A stretch of 64,000 nt of DNA from Callaeas wilsoni (GCA_013398955.1 VWPU01010357.1:248001-312000); one strand, 5' to 3'. Positions 26,991 to 38,978 are shown, counted from the first letter of the stretch. Program-made: numbers and translations. The notes: a model not told the origin generated them from the letters alone.

Positions 26991-29900
26991 TCAGAACAGG
27001 AAAAGGAGTTTTTCCAGAGTAACCTTTACTCTGAAACCCTGAGCATATGCAAAACCATTCATTCCTCTTTTGGGTTCCTACCCCTGGAGCAATGCTCTTC
27101 TCATTTGGATATGCTAAAATTGAAAGAAAGGCAGCATCAAAAAGTTAATGCCACTGTTCCTGACTCTCTCATAAGACAGATCTGTTCCTCTTCCCAAGGG
27201 AATTTTTCAGACTTCTGTCATCTAAATCAGCAACAAGGTTCCCACTACCTCTCATAGCATGGGTCTGGGACACCATAGCACTGCACAAAAGAGGTCAATC
27301 ACAGCTGCACATTCAAGTGTTCATAGGCATTGTAAAACGGAATCCATAATCATGATTTTCTAAATATTTCTAATAGATTTGTCTTAGCTACAGTACAAAA
27401 AAATCTCTTTACTTTCAACTTGCCCAGTACCACCTCCCAAACGTGTACCAGGTTTTACTCTCAGCTGCTATTTTTAAAGATTTTGAAATGGGGATTTTGA
27501 ATAAACTTAAAGGTTTCTGCTAGGTGTAAAAATCAAAGATAAGTGCCTAACCCAATTAGAGCACTTGAAAATTGCAACATAAACTCAAAGGCACAAAACA
27601 GTTTTTATCCTATGTTTTTTCCATTCCAGGAAATACCATCCAAAAGTGCCATATTTTGTTTGGGATTTTTTGGGAGTTTTGTTTGTTTGGGGTTTTTTGT
27701 AATACAAACAATAAAAACTTCTTACAAATCTAGAGCTAGCTGATCTCAGAGGTGTCAGAGGGAGTTCGTTTTAGAGCTGCACAGGGACAATGAGAGGGAA
27801 GATTGTGCAGTTATGGCAGCAGCCCCATGTGAACTCGATTTCCTGCTGTAAAGATGGCTTTCTTTATTATACCAAAGAGAGAAATTTAGGGTCATATCTT
27901 TAAAGGTTCTTCAGTACCTAACTTTCATTGAAACAGGTGACTAAATGCTTTTAAAGAACTGGACTGTAAGCTCTCAGATTCCCATATGAATTAAGGTCCC
28001 TAAGAAGGAGCTGAGGTAGAATTGGGGAAACTAACTCCAGGAGTCCAATTCTGAAAACCCTGCAAAACCCATCTAAGTTGGTGTCTATTGATGCCTATAT
28101 GCTTGCATTCAAGAACTCTTTCTTGAGCAGCAAATGTTTGCTTCCATCTCTTTTGAGAATTGTTTCCATGTAGTTAAAGAAGGAAAATACTTGTGGTTAT
28201 TTTCTAAAAGCAGAAAAGTTCCTGCCATCTCAAAGTTACTTAACAGTCAGGAGTGAATTACACCAGAAAAATCAGTCATGGGTTATCTACATACAAAAAT
28301 ATATCTGAACGAGGAAGCTGTAGAAATGCCCTAGTTTTAAAATGGTAGCTCAGGTGCCAGTATACCAAAGACAGATTCAGTGGCTTCTTCAGCCTGAAAG
28401 AGTTCAAATCTGCATCTCAGGAGAATCCTACAGCTCCCTGGATGTAAAGGAAAGACAGGGTGAAGGGACTGTCTCCAGTGTCCAATTTTTTTTTTTTTTG
28501 TAAAAGTCGGGTATTTTGCCCCGGGGCAAAGCAAAATTCTTTATCACATTGATTAGAGCATGTGGCACAAGACATACTTCTGCTTCTAATCTTGCCTCCA
28601 GAGAAAAGATACTTAATTATTTTGCATTAATACATTATTTTACATCCGGTATTTAAGAAGCCCTTCAACTATTTGGGCTTTGCAAAGGAGCAGCTCCCAG
28701 CTTTATTTTCTGATGAATGAATTTGTAAACTATCCATCAGTGCTGATTAACGGAGCTGCCTCTCTCAGATACCTCCCATTCTTCTCCCTACCGTGGGTAC
28801 GGCTCCTTCTAGTGAGTCAGATTTGTTTGTCGGGAAGATTAATATGCAGCTCTCTCTGATTAACACTCTCTTAAAGAATTACTCAGATACTCTTTCTGTA
28901 GCTTAAGTCCTGATATGCTGACAAGGCATGAGATATGCCCGCATGTTACATATGACAGTGTATGGTGACATGTTTCCACTAGGTTCTCGTACTGAAAATC
29001 TTCAAATCCTTTCCAGGTTAAAAGTGACTAGCACATGTCAAGCAAAAATAAAGAGCTTTTGTTGTTGTTGTTTGATTTGCTCTTTTGGTATTTTTTTAGC
29101 CTATACCAAAACATCTGTGGTTTCAAAAGTCATTCTCCTTTAAAATGTTTCCTTTAAGTACGAAAAATGAGTATGTGATTTGCTCAAATCCTCCAGCCAA
29201 CTAAGAATCTCTCTCAAGCGTTAATTACAACAACTTAAGATGGAATATATTCTTTACTCGTTGCTTATTTAATTTATTCAAGACTTTATATTGCAGTACT
29301 TCCTACTTCCCTCTTTAGTCTGAATCATTTTATATTTTTCTTTAGCATTTCTATTTTAAGTACAGGACTGTACCATTGCAAGTGAATGAACATCTTTGTT
29401 CTGTAAGGTTTGATAAATGAGAACATTAGATATATCCAACAGCCTGATGAAATTCCTCACCTTGGTTTGGATGCTACAGATTGTTTATTTGATTATTTGG
29501 AGAAAAACTCATCTTTGATAATGGTGCTAAAGAATGCGTAGCTTCATTGATATTTAATAGATAACAGACTTAAAACAACACTGTTGGAGTTCATCTTTTG
29601 TACCCAACAGCTGTGCAGTTTAAAAAAAACAGAAGTACAATACTGTATTGTATACTTGAATTACACACTTAGTTTAAGGGTAAGAATCCCAGCAGCAGAT
29701 GGCATTCCAGGCTGTCATAGCAGGGGAAGGAAAAAAAAAAAATTAAAGCAGGCCAATAGTCTGCCTTGATACTATAAATCAACAGACTGGTTACTGCCAA
29801 ACTCATGAAGATTAATACATCAAAACCTGTGAGTTATTTCTGAGAAATGAAAGCAGGGAACACCTCGGTGTGGACAACGCCATGATAAAACTGTGCTTTG

Positions 29901-30532
29901 GACTCTAAAGTAAGTAGATAGAGCAGCCTTTAATAATTGAAGTTTCCCTAGTATTTCTCATTAAATGCAATTAGGTTCTTGAACTGCATTTTGGGGGAGA
30001 ATCATGAGGACAGATGCTCCACTCCCAGGAAAGTCCAGCTGTTGCAGTATGACAAGGTATGGGAATCACAACTCCCAGGCACATCACCCCAGAGATGAAC
30101 TTCACAGTTTGACAGTGATACTGCTACAGGGAACCATGAAAGTTCATATATCCCATGTAATCATGTTTTATTCCAGGAGAGACCCCCTCCCAGCCTAGCT
30201 GCAACCTCACAACAGGCTCAGATTAGCCGAGGGGTTTAAATCCCTGGTCAACAAACAAAAGCATATGGTATGAGAAATCTTCCTTGGAGCTGGAAGGATT
30301 AAATCAGCTGAAACAAGTATAGTCAAGAATCCAGGGCTGGCAGTTACGTGTTCGTTCTCTGTGAGAGAGTTTCTGTAGTGCAGATTTGGACAGTGACTGC
30401 TAAACTGTTGTATGAAAACCACTTTGAACCTGAAGGCGTCTCCAGCACTACAATCACCAACGTGACACGACATTAGAATTCACACAGAAGGGTACAAACA
30501 CACAACGCACATTAAAATAACTGCTTACTTAC

Positions 30533-30656
30533 CACAGTTTTTCTTCAGCCTTCATGGATGGGATTTTGATGAATAGGTCCCAATAAACCTTGCCTTGGCA
30601 ACCAGGACATAGCTGCCAAGAATGAGGCTCCCCAAAAATTAGCTGTTTGTCATCAA
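30533..30656 (-). CDS. Internal coding exon with CPGC motif (40 codons)
   Basis: A pyrimidine-rich acceptor (TTATTATACAG) and a perfect GTAAGTAAG donor flank one open frame; the other two frames contain stops. The peptide includes GEPHSWQLCPGCQGKVYWDL; the CPGC could be half of a zinc ribbon (inference). It takes two bases from the left and leaves two. No second CxxC was found in the exons I could place downstream. Confidence 0.8.
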
Positions 30657-32048
30657 CTGTATAATAAGACAAAAGAATTCACAGTTAATTTGGACATGAC
30701 AGCAGCAAAATATCAACAGATCAGAACACATAATAAACACTTAGGTGATAAAAAAAACCCAAACAAATTAAAAAAAAAGATGGAAAAATCCAAAAATTTA
30801 TTGGTTACCTGGATCCCAGTCTTGACCCTCATGCAGCATTCTGATAATTTTAAAAAACACTATGAGTTTTCAGGATGATCTCCAGTTATGGTGGTTTTTT
30901 TTAGATTTGCTTATTTCTACAGACTTCTAAATGCTGAAAAAAAATCCTTTTTTTTAGGTTGAAAAGAAAATATATTACTATGGTTTTGCTGTTGGCATAA
31001 AATTATATTCTTTTTCTGTTTCTTTTTGTTTTTCCATTGCATTTATCAAGTTGTCTTAAACTGGTTCTGCACTGCCACTGCTGTCCTCATTACAGTAATT
31101 GCAACATAATTACATCTATAATTCACAGGTTGCAATTACAATATTGTAGTATAAAAGGCTTATAAAATATCAAAGAAGATTTATAAAATAAATGGTAGAG
31201 TGCACTGTATAACACACCTACTTTATAATACACCTCCATCTCTTGGGCTGCCCTTTTCAAAAACAGGTGTCATGTTCATTTCTCAAGCGAACATTAATCC
31301 AGTGAGGATTTTCTTTTGATATTCATTCTGTAGAGTACCAACATTCAAAACTTAAATGGTATTTGAACATTTCAGTTGTTTCATCATTGTATTTTAAGGA
31401 AAGCAAATTTATCCTATTTTCAGATCTTCTAGAATTTGGGGTCTGCAATTAGAAATTCTATGACAAGGAAAATAATTTTTACAGTGAAAAATCCGAAGCT
31501 TTCACAGATTATGAACACTGTGAGTTCACACAACTATTAGGTCTCATCCAGTAAAACACAAAATTTTTGTATATATTATTATTGTACAATATTTGTACCA
31601 TTCACAGATATTCAGTAGATATCTACATTCCTTTTCAATATTCTTCAGCTATACTTTTCAGGTTGTGATTACTGATGTCAGCATAACTTTCTATAATTTT
31701 TCAAGAGGATATCTGCTCTAAAATGGAGACTTAATACTTTTTGGTCCTATTTATCAAGATCTGAGTAGCTGAATGGCTACTTATCTGTTTTATCAGAATG
31801 ACTCTATAATTTGGAAGAAAAATCTCCAAAAACCAGAATCAAATAAAATGAACAGGTACAACAAGTCCTTAACTAGAAAAAATAAAAACCTTTTGCTGAT
31901 CTCCAATTTATAATATGATAATTTTTACGAGCCAACTAAACAATATTTTCTGCAGCTTTGAAATGTCACAGATTTTGATATATTGTAACATCTTTTAGGC
32001 TATTTTTGATTACTGAAAATTAACTGAAAAAGCTATCTTGACACTTAC

Positions 32049-32168
32049 TAAAATATTTTATATATGCCATTTGCATTAAAAGAGACTTCAGAGCATCTAC
32101 TATTTTTGTTTCTTTATTTTTTCGACACAGGTCAGAACATGAAAGTGTTCCTTGTGACTTCTGCACTC
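32049..32168 (-). CDS. Internal coding exon (39 codons)
   Basis: Open frame with KIVDALKSLLMQMAYIKYF, donor GTAAGTG and acceptor AATCACAG. The phase (two bases in, one base out) joins directly to the exon at 30533-30656, giving KYFIDDKQL across the junction. Codon use and the helical pattern look genuine. Confidence 0.8.
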
Positions 32169-32264
32169 CTGTGATTATTATAACAACACATGTAGTGTGC
32201 AGATGTGGCTGAATCCTCAGATGCATTGGAGTTAGACACATCCATCAGGGAAATCACATCACAC

Positions 32265-32348
32265 TCCATGGTGGAGGTGAAATAAAAGCCATCCATTTAG
32301 AAGAGTTGATTGAACTAGGGATCCTCTGCTCTAACGGAGAAATAACTG
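32265..32348 (-). CDS. Internal coding exon (27 codons)
   Basis: The acceptor follows CACCTATTTTGCCAG. The frame reads ISPLEQRIPSSINSSKWMAF, and the phase matches the downstream exon across a 96-bp intron. The donor A|GTGTGA is weak. The opposite strand of the same segment is also open and ends at a good GTGAGA donor, so the strand call rests on fit with neighbouring exons. Confidence 0.5.
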
Positions 32349-33376
32349 CTGGCAAAATAGGTGAGACTGCTCTTCACTCATATAGAAAAATTACTAGAGC
32401 ACACACACAATCTATTTTAAGAGGAATCAAGGCTGAAATCATCCAGCTGGAGGTTAATGGTCATAAACATACAGAAATCTTGTGAACAGCCCCGAAACAA
32501 GTGTACTAAAGCCCACAAAATTCAAATGTAGAGGTGCATTAAAAATTGCAGTCAGAATTACACAACTAATGCTTCTGAGCTTCAGTTTATGATACATAAT
32601 ATTAAAACCTATCATATTAAATACATAACTGAATTTTATTTTACTGGACTACATAAATTTCCTTCTCTATTTTTCTATATTGTTTGCTGGACATCATATT
32701 ATAGATCAGTCATATGAAGCAGTCTTTTAAAGAATTACTCTAGAGAATCAAAATTCATTAACTAGGCACCTTAAAAAACAATGCTTTGATTAACAGTCAG
32801 AGAATACTGAATCAGAGCATAGACAAAGTTCTTTTATATGTTTTATATGTTATATATTGATTATGTTAACAATATATGTTAAATAAACATTAAATATTAA
32901 TGATATAATCATTCTAATACCCAGTATTCATATTTCAAAGTAAGTATACTTTTTAAAGGATTGAAAAATTAACAGACATGCTTTTTACTCTAGGAAATCT
33001 ATTTTATAGTGAGAAATTTAAAGAAAAAATAATGACTTCATTTATTTAAAAAGTGATTTCAAGTATATGTAAAAAACCAGAATTTTAATAAAGGAATTTT
33101 GATGCAGACACTCCTACAATGTGACACTGAAGTGTCTTGCTACTGACAGTGGATATATTCAGACAAGAAATCAGGTGAAAATATTTAATAATAATGATAC
33201 AGGAGCAACTTATCTGTTGAAGTAGTCAATTCTCTGTTACATAAAGTATTTAAAATAATATTAGCTATCTTATTAAACAATATCCTCTAGCTCAACCAGG
33301 AGCTGTGGTCTTGATTTGAAATCAGCTAACAAAATTACATGTTATCAGCTATGCCATGAACCATGAAAATTATCAC

Positions 33377-33392
33377 ACTGGTTTCCCTTGGT
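33377..33392 (-). CDS. Possible 16-bp microexon
   Basis: A strong acceptor (TTTTTTCCTTAAACTTTGAAG) is followed 16 bases later by a GTGATA donor. Inserting TKGNQ makes the phases of the flanking exons agree, which otherwise do not. Such short exons exist but are easily imagined by eye. Confidence 0.3.
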
Positions 33393-33461
33393 CTTCAAAG
33401 TTTAAGGAAAAAATCACATATAAAATACCACTGAAACTTTTACAAAAAATAAGGAACTCAC

Positions 33462-33522
33462 TTTCATTAGTCCATGACCATTTCTATTATGCCAGCTCTC
33501 AGTGTAGAAATTTTTCATTTCA
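33462..33522 (-). CDS. Internal coding exon (20 codons)
   Basis: Encodes EMKNFYTESWHNRNGHGLMK, with a GTGAGTTCC donor and an AACACAG acceptor. One base completes the codon begun by the exon at 33987-34116. An alternative AG 12 bases upstream (CCTCCTAAAG) keeps the same frame. Confidence 0.6.
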
Positions 33523-33986
33523 CTGTGTTTACTTTAGGAGGAGTCAACCTCTACAATAGTCATCGAGTGCACATACAGATTTCTGTTGATTTCAGGGAAT
33601 TATGGTCTGAAATATGCTACAGTGCTCATCCTGAGTGCTGTCTTCCTATGTAAATCACCACTGTTGATCAATGGGATGAATTTCAAGATAAGATACCAAT
33701 CAACAGGAGTTGGAGTGGAAGAATAAAGCCCTCTATGATAGCTTTCCCTCAGATTTGTCTTCAATTACTTTCTTCTTCCTAAACATACAGGCATTTACTA
33801 AAAATGAAAAAGAACATGCTTTGAAATTTAAATTTTCCTACCAGCATTGAAATGCCTACTTTCTGAAGTTTGAGAGGCACATTGCAATGTTGTTTGTAAC
33901 CACTTTGTTACAAAAGAGGCAATTTATTTGTATAATTAATCAGCTGAAATATCCCCAAGGATTTCTTTTTTTCCCCAGGAAGACAC

Positions 33987-34116
33987 CTTTTGTTATTTAG
34001 AAGTAATGAAAACATTTCGTCAAGGCTTTCAAGTGTGATTGATAGTCTTTGCTGAATTTTGTTGAAGGTTTCTTGTCTGAATGGTGCTTTGAGCTCTTTA
34101 TCCACTTTCATGGGAT
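33987..34116 (-). CDS. Internal coding exon (42 codons)
   Basis: Helical peptide including ETFNKIQQRLSITLESLDEM. The acceptor is GGTGTTCCAG, and an in-frame TAA lies just upstream, so the exon must start here. The donor AAAAG|GTGTCT is modest. The phase agrees on both sides. Confidence 0.75.
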
Positions 34117-34295
34117 CTGGAACACCGTGTTAATACTCTGCTACTAACAGGTGTTTCCCCTATAGGAAACCATTAGCTCCACATTTTTAAACAATGCAAA
34201 TCTAATTTTTATTTCAGGCTTGAAAGTTTTCTGTTTTCCTTTTTAGGATAGATCAAATGTCTAATAAGTAACAAATAAACTTCAGATCTTCATAC

Positions 34296-34352
34296 AGGCA
34301 ACTAAAGGAACACGGAAGCCTTCATTAACTAAATAGGCTTCTAAGGATATTC
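34296..34352 (-). CDS. Internal coding exon (18 codons)
   Basis: Open frame ISLEAYLVNEGFRVPLVA between a GTTTGTTTAG acceptor and a GTATGA donor. It accepts two bases and leaves one, in agreement with the exons on both sides. Confidence 0.7.
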
Positions 34353-34792
34353 CTAAACAAACGAACTTTCACAAAGAAATCTGCTTATTATTGATGTTTT
34401 TAACTCTTTGAAAATACATATGGAAAGAAGTGGTGTTTTTTTCTTGAATGCTCAAACTGAAGGAGAACACAGATGAATAGCTACCGTAGTTTCAATAATC
34501 AATCTGAAAACACGGGAAGAAACTGAGTAAAATGAAATTATTTTGTACTACATGGCTACTCTTTGAAGCAACTCACAGGCTAATCTTAACCTAGAGGTTA
34601 CAAAATACAGGAAAAAAAAAGGACAAAAGTAATTTCTGTGATTACATGATTACACGATTACATGATCCAGCACTGACTAGTGAGTCATGATGCAAATACT
34701 CCTCTGAGGGGTAGCTTTATCCCTGTGATAACTCAAAGGACATGTGGCTTGTGATGAAATCTACGGAGAAGGGGATTTAACAAAAAAGTCAC

Positions 34793-34833
34793 CTTCTGAA
34801 ACCCCCCAAAACATAAAATAGACATTAGCAAAA
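34793..34833 (-). CDS. Short internal coding exon (41 bp)
   Basis: A long pyrimidine tract (CCATTATTCTTTCTCTACTGAG) and an AAG|GTGACT donor enclose FANVYFMFWGVSE, a strongly hydrophobic segment. One base in and one base out match both neighbours. Confidence 0.6.
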
Positions 34834-34936
34834 CTCAGTAGAGAAAGAATAATGGAAATGCATATGGGAGAAAGAAATTTATAATATATTTATTATGGTT
34901 TAAAAAGGATATCAATATAGATACATATAAATTTCA

Positions 34937-35063
34937 GTACCAGGTTGGATGGAGCCCTGAGCAGCTTAGTCTGGTGGGTAGCATCTCTGCCCATGGCAGG
35001 TGAGTTGAAACTAAATGATCTTCAAGGTCCCTTCCAACCCAAACTTTTCTATGATTTTATGAA
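34937..35063 (+). mobile_element. CR1 3' end
   Basis: CCAGGTTGGATGGAGCCCTG through GGTCCCTTCCAACCCAAACT, ending CTATGATTTTATGA. 5'-truncated. Confidence 0.9.
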
Positions 35064-36678
35064 ACAGATGTTTGTATGCACATGTGTATTTATACATATG
35101 TATGTATAGGTTACTGGAAACTAACAGGAAAAAGAATAGAATTAGTCATGTGAGAGTATGTTTTCTATTGCATGTGTTATTATTGGCTGGATCATGTGCA
35201 ACACATTTAACACAGAAAGTTGAGTTGGCTTTTGATATTTCTGAGCATTTTGGAATAGCTTTGAATTTTTTTACAGCTTCTCAGTACATCAAAGGCTGAT
35301 TTGGCCAGTGTGGCTGCCTCATTGACTCTGCTGTATGCACTGTATCCCAAATGAAGCTATTTAACTAACAGTGGAATGGAAATTCCCGTGGTAGTCATGG
35401 GTCATGTGCAGCTTTCCTATCAATTAGGGCCTAAAGGTGGTTACAAGAGACAAGTACCATTTAAGTTTTAAAATGCTTGCTTGATGAAGCACAAATAACT
35501 ATTTAAACTGAGAATTCAGGTATGTACAAATATATTTATTATACTTTGACTTCTTAAGACAAGTGCTTTCATTACTACATGAGAAGTAAAAACATTGGAA
35601 AAAATAGAGGAACAGGCTTTTAATCAATTTTTAATGTCTATTGCTGTATAGAGCCATGAAAAACAGGATTGAAAAGGTAAGAACAGAATTCTAAACACTC
35701 AATTAATACAAATGACACTTTTAAATCTAAGGAGGTTTAAACAAACTAATTATTCCCAGCAGAGTGGATACTCTCTCACGCAATGTTGATGTTAGATAAA
35801 AGCCTAATCCCTTTCCTTCTACCTGTTAATCTGCTCATTTAAGACTGCTTGTTAAAATCATGTACTGCTTTCCATACAATCCATGACCTGAATTATCAAG
35901 TGCAATAGTAAGAATAGATACATACATAAAAGTTTGTAGTTTTTATAATCACAGTTTCATAGCATGGAAGTTTAGATTTTGCAGTGTTAACTGGTCCTGG
36001 CAACAGTGGTATCGTTAGTGGATTTTTTCTTCATGTTTCATCAGACATGCAAAATGCTGTCAAACAATTATTCACTTGCCATATAAGTGATGTTTATCTG
36101 AGATCTTGCTCATACAATTAGAAAGAATGCAAATAGGTTGTCACTAAAAATGCACTAGTAGACAGCTGCGGGGAAGACAAATTATGCACATAACTAATTT
36201 ATAAAGGCCTTGTATACAAACAAGTGTTATCTGAGCTCTTTATTGATTAAATTATTTAACTAGAAATAACTTTATTTAGCTTTATACAAACTACTTATCT
36301 ACTTTTTCGGTTAAAAAATAAAAAATGTAAAAATGTGAATCACCCTGAAAATTCCAAGCAACTTTGTTTCAGCTGTTTTGGAAAAATTTAGCAAATAAAT
36401 TATATTTTGTGTATTTTTATATGCAAGTATGAGCTTATCAAAACTTTTGCTCTGAAAATCGTTTCCTCATTTTCTGAAGAAGTTCTTTCTGCTTCCTTCT
36501 TGTTAAAAATGACAGCAGGACAAGGAGAAGAGGGTTTGCTGGAGTAGGGAAAATGTTAATGATAGCAAAGCAGGCTTTTAAATCAACTTCTCCCTTTTCT
36601 CTCTTTTAAGAGAGACTCATTCCTATCACTTTTAATAATGCATTTTTTTCTCAGATCTAATAGTACAATAGCTTTCAG

Positions 36679-36765
36679 TCGCCCTTGGACCTGAAACAGA
36701 AGATGGTGTTTACTGGAACGATTCGTCAAATTCAGATGTAGAGGACCAGGACTAGCCCCAGCAAG
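36679..36765 (+). other. Plus-strand exon-like segment
   Basis: Acceptor AATAGCTTTCAG and a perfect CAAG|GTGAGT donor flank a frame encoding PETEDGVYWNDSSNSDVEDQ, which ends at TAG 13 bases before the donor. It would be antisense to the main gene. It may be an exon of an antisense transcript or a chance match. Confidence 0.3.
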
Positions 36766-36859
36766 GTGAGTGTCTTAGTTTACCAAGTTGCTGATGCCTG
36801 GTTCACTCTGTAGCCATGGTTACGACAACAAATCCCCACAGTTTGCTTGTCTTCCTCTG

Positions 36860-37420
36860 CTAACCCTCCCTTGCCTTGCATGCCCTTGCCCCGCCATGAT
36901 TGCGTGCTTCCTTCTGTGGCCTTGCATTGCCAGGCCTGCACCTTGTAGGCATTTCCTTGCCATTCCTACCCAACCTTGCATTTTCTTGTCATTCCTGACT
37001 ATCCCTTCCTTTTCCTTTCAGACCCATCCGTGTCCTTCCCTTGCCCTTCCTACCACTCTGGTGCCTTGCACTGACTTGCTCTCTCATTCCCCACCTTGGC
37101 TTCCCTAGCGCTTTTGCCTGGCCTTGCCCTGTGTTGTCTGTTCCTCTTACAACACCTATTGCCTGGACTACCCCTTGCCTTGCCATTCCTACTCAGCCTT
37201 GTGTTTCCTTGTCATTCCTGACCATTCCTTTCCTTGGCCTTGCTTCCACACACCTTGCATTGCCTTACTGCTGCCTCTGCAGACGTCCCTTGCCCTTCCT
37301 TCCCTCCACTGCCTTGCATTGACTTGCTCACCCTTCCCTCAACTTGAATTCCCTACCCATTTTTACAGGTCCTGCCTTGCCTTTCCTTCTCCTTCTAGGA
37401 GTTGCCTTACCTATCTCTCA
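36860..37420. repeat. Degenerate CCTTG-rich satellite with higher-order copies
   Basis: Pyrimidine-rich sequence with scattered CCTTGC units. A longer unit recurs: GCCATTCCTAC at 36959 and 37182 (offset 223) and TGCCTTGCA at 37062 and 37310 (offset 248), implying an old duplication of about 225-250 bases. Confidence 0.75.
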
Positions 37421-37506
37421 CTTGCCTTGCCTTGCCTTGCCTTGCCTTGCCTTGCCTTGCCTTGCCTTGCCTTGCCTTGCCTTGCCTTGCCTTGCCTTGC
37501 CTTGCC
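37421..37506. repeat. (CTTGC)17 perfect pentanucleotide repeat
   Basis: Eighty-six bases without interruption, at the right edge of the degenerate satellite it presumably seeded. Translates to a Leu-Ala-Leu-Pro-Cys repeat that is not a real protein. Confidence 0.95.
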
Positions 37507-37859
37507 AAGGGAGTACTTTTTTCTCTTCTTATGAAGAGATACAACATCCTCAGCATCTAGTTAGCTCAGGGCTTCTCCTATACTGGCTGCAATGTGCTTC
37601 TGATCCTTCCCAGAAAAACATGCCACCACGCTGTGGTTTAGGAATGCTGTTCCCCAGTTTAGTGTTCCCACTGACCCGAACCTCCAAACCACGTGCTCCT
37701 CGCTCACTTCCCACCCCGCTGCTGTCTCGGTTTGGACAGGTGTTTACCAAGAAAGGCAGGAGCCTCCCTTGGAATGAGAAATGTAAACCCCCTTCCCTCC
37801 AAATTATTATAACTTTGAAATTAAGGGGCTCTCAGGCAAAGATATGAGAATAGGAATAG

Positions 37860-38040
37860 CAGNGCCCCTTCCCGCTGTTCTGGGGTGGAGAGGAGAATTG
37901 GAGGCACGAAAGGCAGTGAGATAAGAACAATTTACTGGAAACAGTAATGAGATAAGAAATGAACAGTAACAGCAACAATATTAATAAAAGGATATACAAG
38001 AAAGGCAAACAATTCACACATGAAAACACCTCTCACCATG
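37860..38040 (-). mobile_element. Older avian LTR, minus orientation, left piece
   Basis: GAGAATTGGAGGCACGAAAG and GAGATAAGAACAATTTACTG are familiar from bird retroviral LTRs read on the opposite strand. The element is interrupted by a solo LTR at 38041. Contains an N at 37863. Confidence 0.6.
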
Positions 38041-38973
38041 TGTGAGGGACTGATTAATGTTAGAATTAGAATGGCTCAGCATTGCTTGGATTTTGTTCTG
38101 AACTGTTGTTTAAAATCTGGTTTTGCTAACGTTAATGGAAAGTACTAGAAAAGCTGCTCATGCCTTGGCCGTGACAGCACATGACAGTATGTGCACAGAG
38201 AAAGGTTCTGTTCCTGGGAAACTCCCTCAGGGGGAACAGAAAAGCTCTTTCTCTGGGGGGATTTCTCTGGACAGCCCCTAGAGGGATGGAGAAAACCTCT
38301 ATCACTGGGAGGATTTCTCTGGGCTGCTCCCCCCGAGGGCAGAGAGAACTCCTGCTGCTAAGGAGAACTTCTCTAGACATCCCAATGATTTTCCTTGGAC
38401 AATTGGACCACGGGAGGGGCTATGCGGTATATAAGAAATTATGGACTGCGTCACATTGCCCAGCACAGCCTGGAACCCTAGACTACCTCAACTCAAAGCT
38501 GCTCTTAGCTTGCCCTGGCGCCCCTTGCCCAGCCTTCGCTGTCCCTGCTCTTGCCCCTGCTCGTCGCCGTGTCCCTGCTGCCGTCTTAGCCCTCGCCTGT
38601 GTCATTGTCCCTGCTTCTGTCCCGGTGTCCTGCCATCTGCCACTGTCTTGCCCGCTGCTGTGCCATTGTCCTGCCCTGCCCACTCGCTGGCCTGTCCCAC
38701 TGCTGCCAGCACTGTGTCACTACTGAAATGGACCCACAGGACATCATTAGACCCATGGTGGTAACTCCCTCTCTCACCCCCACTCTCTCTCTCTTTTTTT
38801 CCTGCAACTCTTTTTTTTTTCCTTCGTTGGCTTCTGCATTTTCTATCTTTTCCATAAGGGCCAATTTGCTTGCTAATATACTGTTCGTAGGTGTCCTGTC
38901 GACCTCATTTGTGTCTAATTTCACCCTAGGAATCTTTAGAATCCCCTCAGGGTTTATTCTTTAGAATGCGACA
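38041..38973 (+). mobile_element. Solo LTR A
   Basis: Starts TGTGAGGGAC and ends GCGACA, flanked by CCATG (38036-38040) and TCATG (38974-38978), a likely 5-bp target duplication with one mismatch. A TATATAAG box lies at 38428-38435, followed by GC-rich leader-like sequence. Three imperfect copies of a CTGGGAGGATTTCTCTGG block lie at 38215-38380. An open frame crossing it is not viral protein. No internal genes. Confidence 0.65.
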
Positions 38974-38978
38974 TCATG

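Larger units (their letters stand above)
19918..30532. other. Intron region of about 10.6 kb with an unresolved exon
   Basis: The flanking exons do not join in phase, so at least one exon lies here. Candidates on the minus strand are about 28366-28437 (strong acceptor TTTCCTTTACATCCAG, peptide FELFQAEEATESVF, wrong phase) and a segment ending at 20161 (VFCTIN before GTAAAT). Otherwise AT-rich, with repeats listed separately. Confidence 0.5.

Noticed and set aside
26692..27257. Lys/Asn/Gln-rich open frames
   Set aside because: Produced by the CAAA-type low-complexity tract.
30809..30840. A 32-bp minus microexon (MLHEGQDWDP) with CAG|GTAACC
   Set aside because: The exon at 32049 joins directly to the exon at 30533 in phase; including this segment breaks the frame.
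37124..37847. Open frames with a Leu-Ala-Leu-Pro-Cys repeat
   Set aside because: A direct translation of the CTTGC satellite. The period (five bases) cycles through all frames without stops.
38181..38726. A 181-codon plus-strand open frame
   Set aside because: It lies entirely within solo LTR A and follows the GC-rich leader. LTRs of this kind encode no protein there, and the composition is low complexity.
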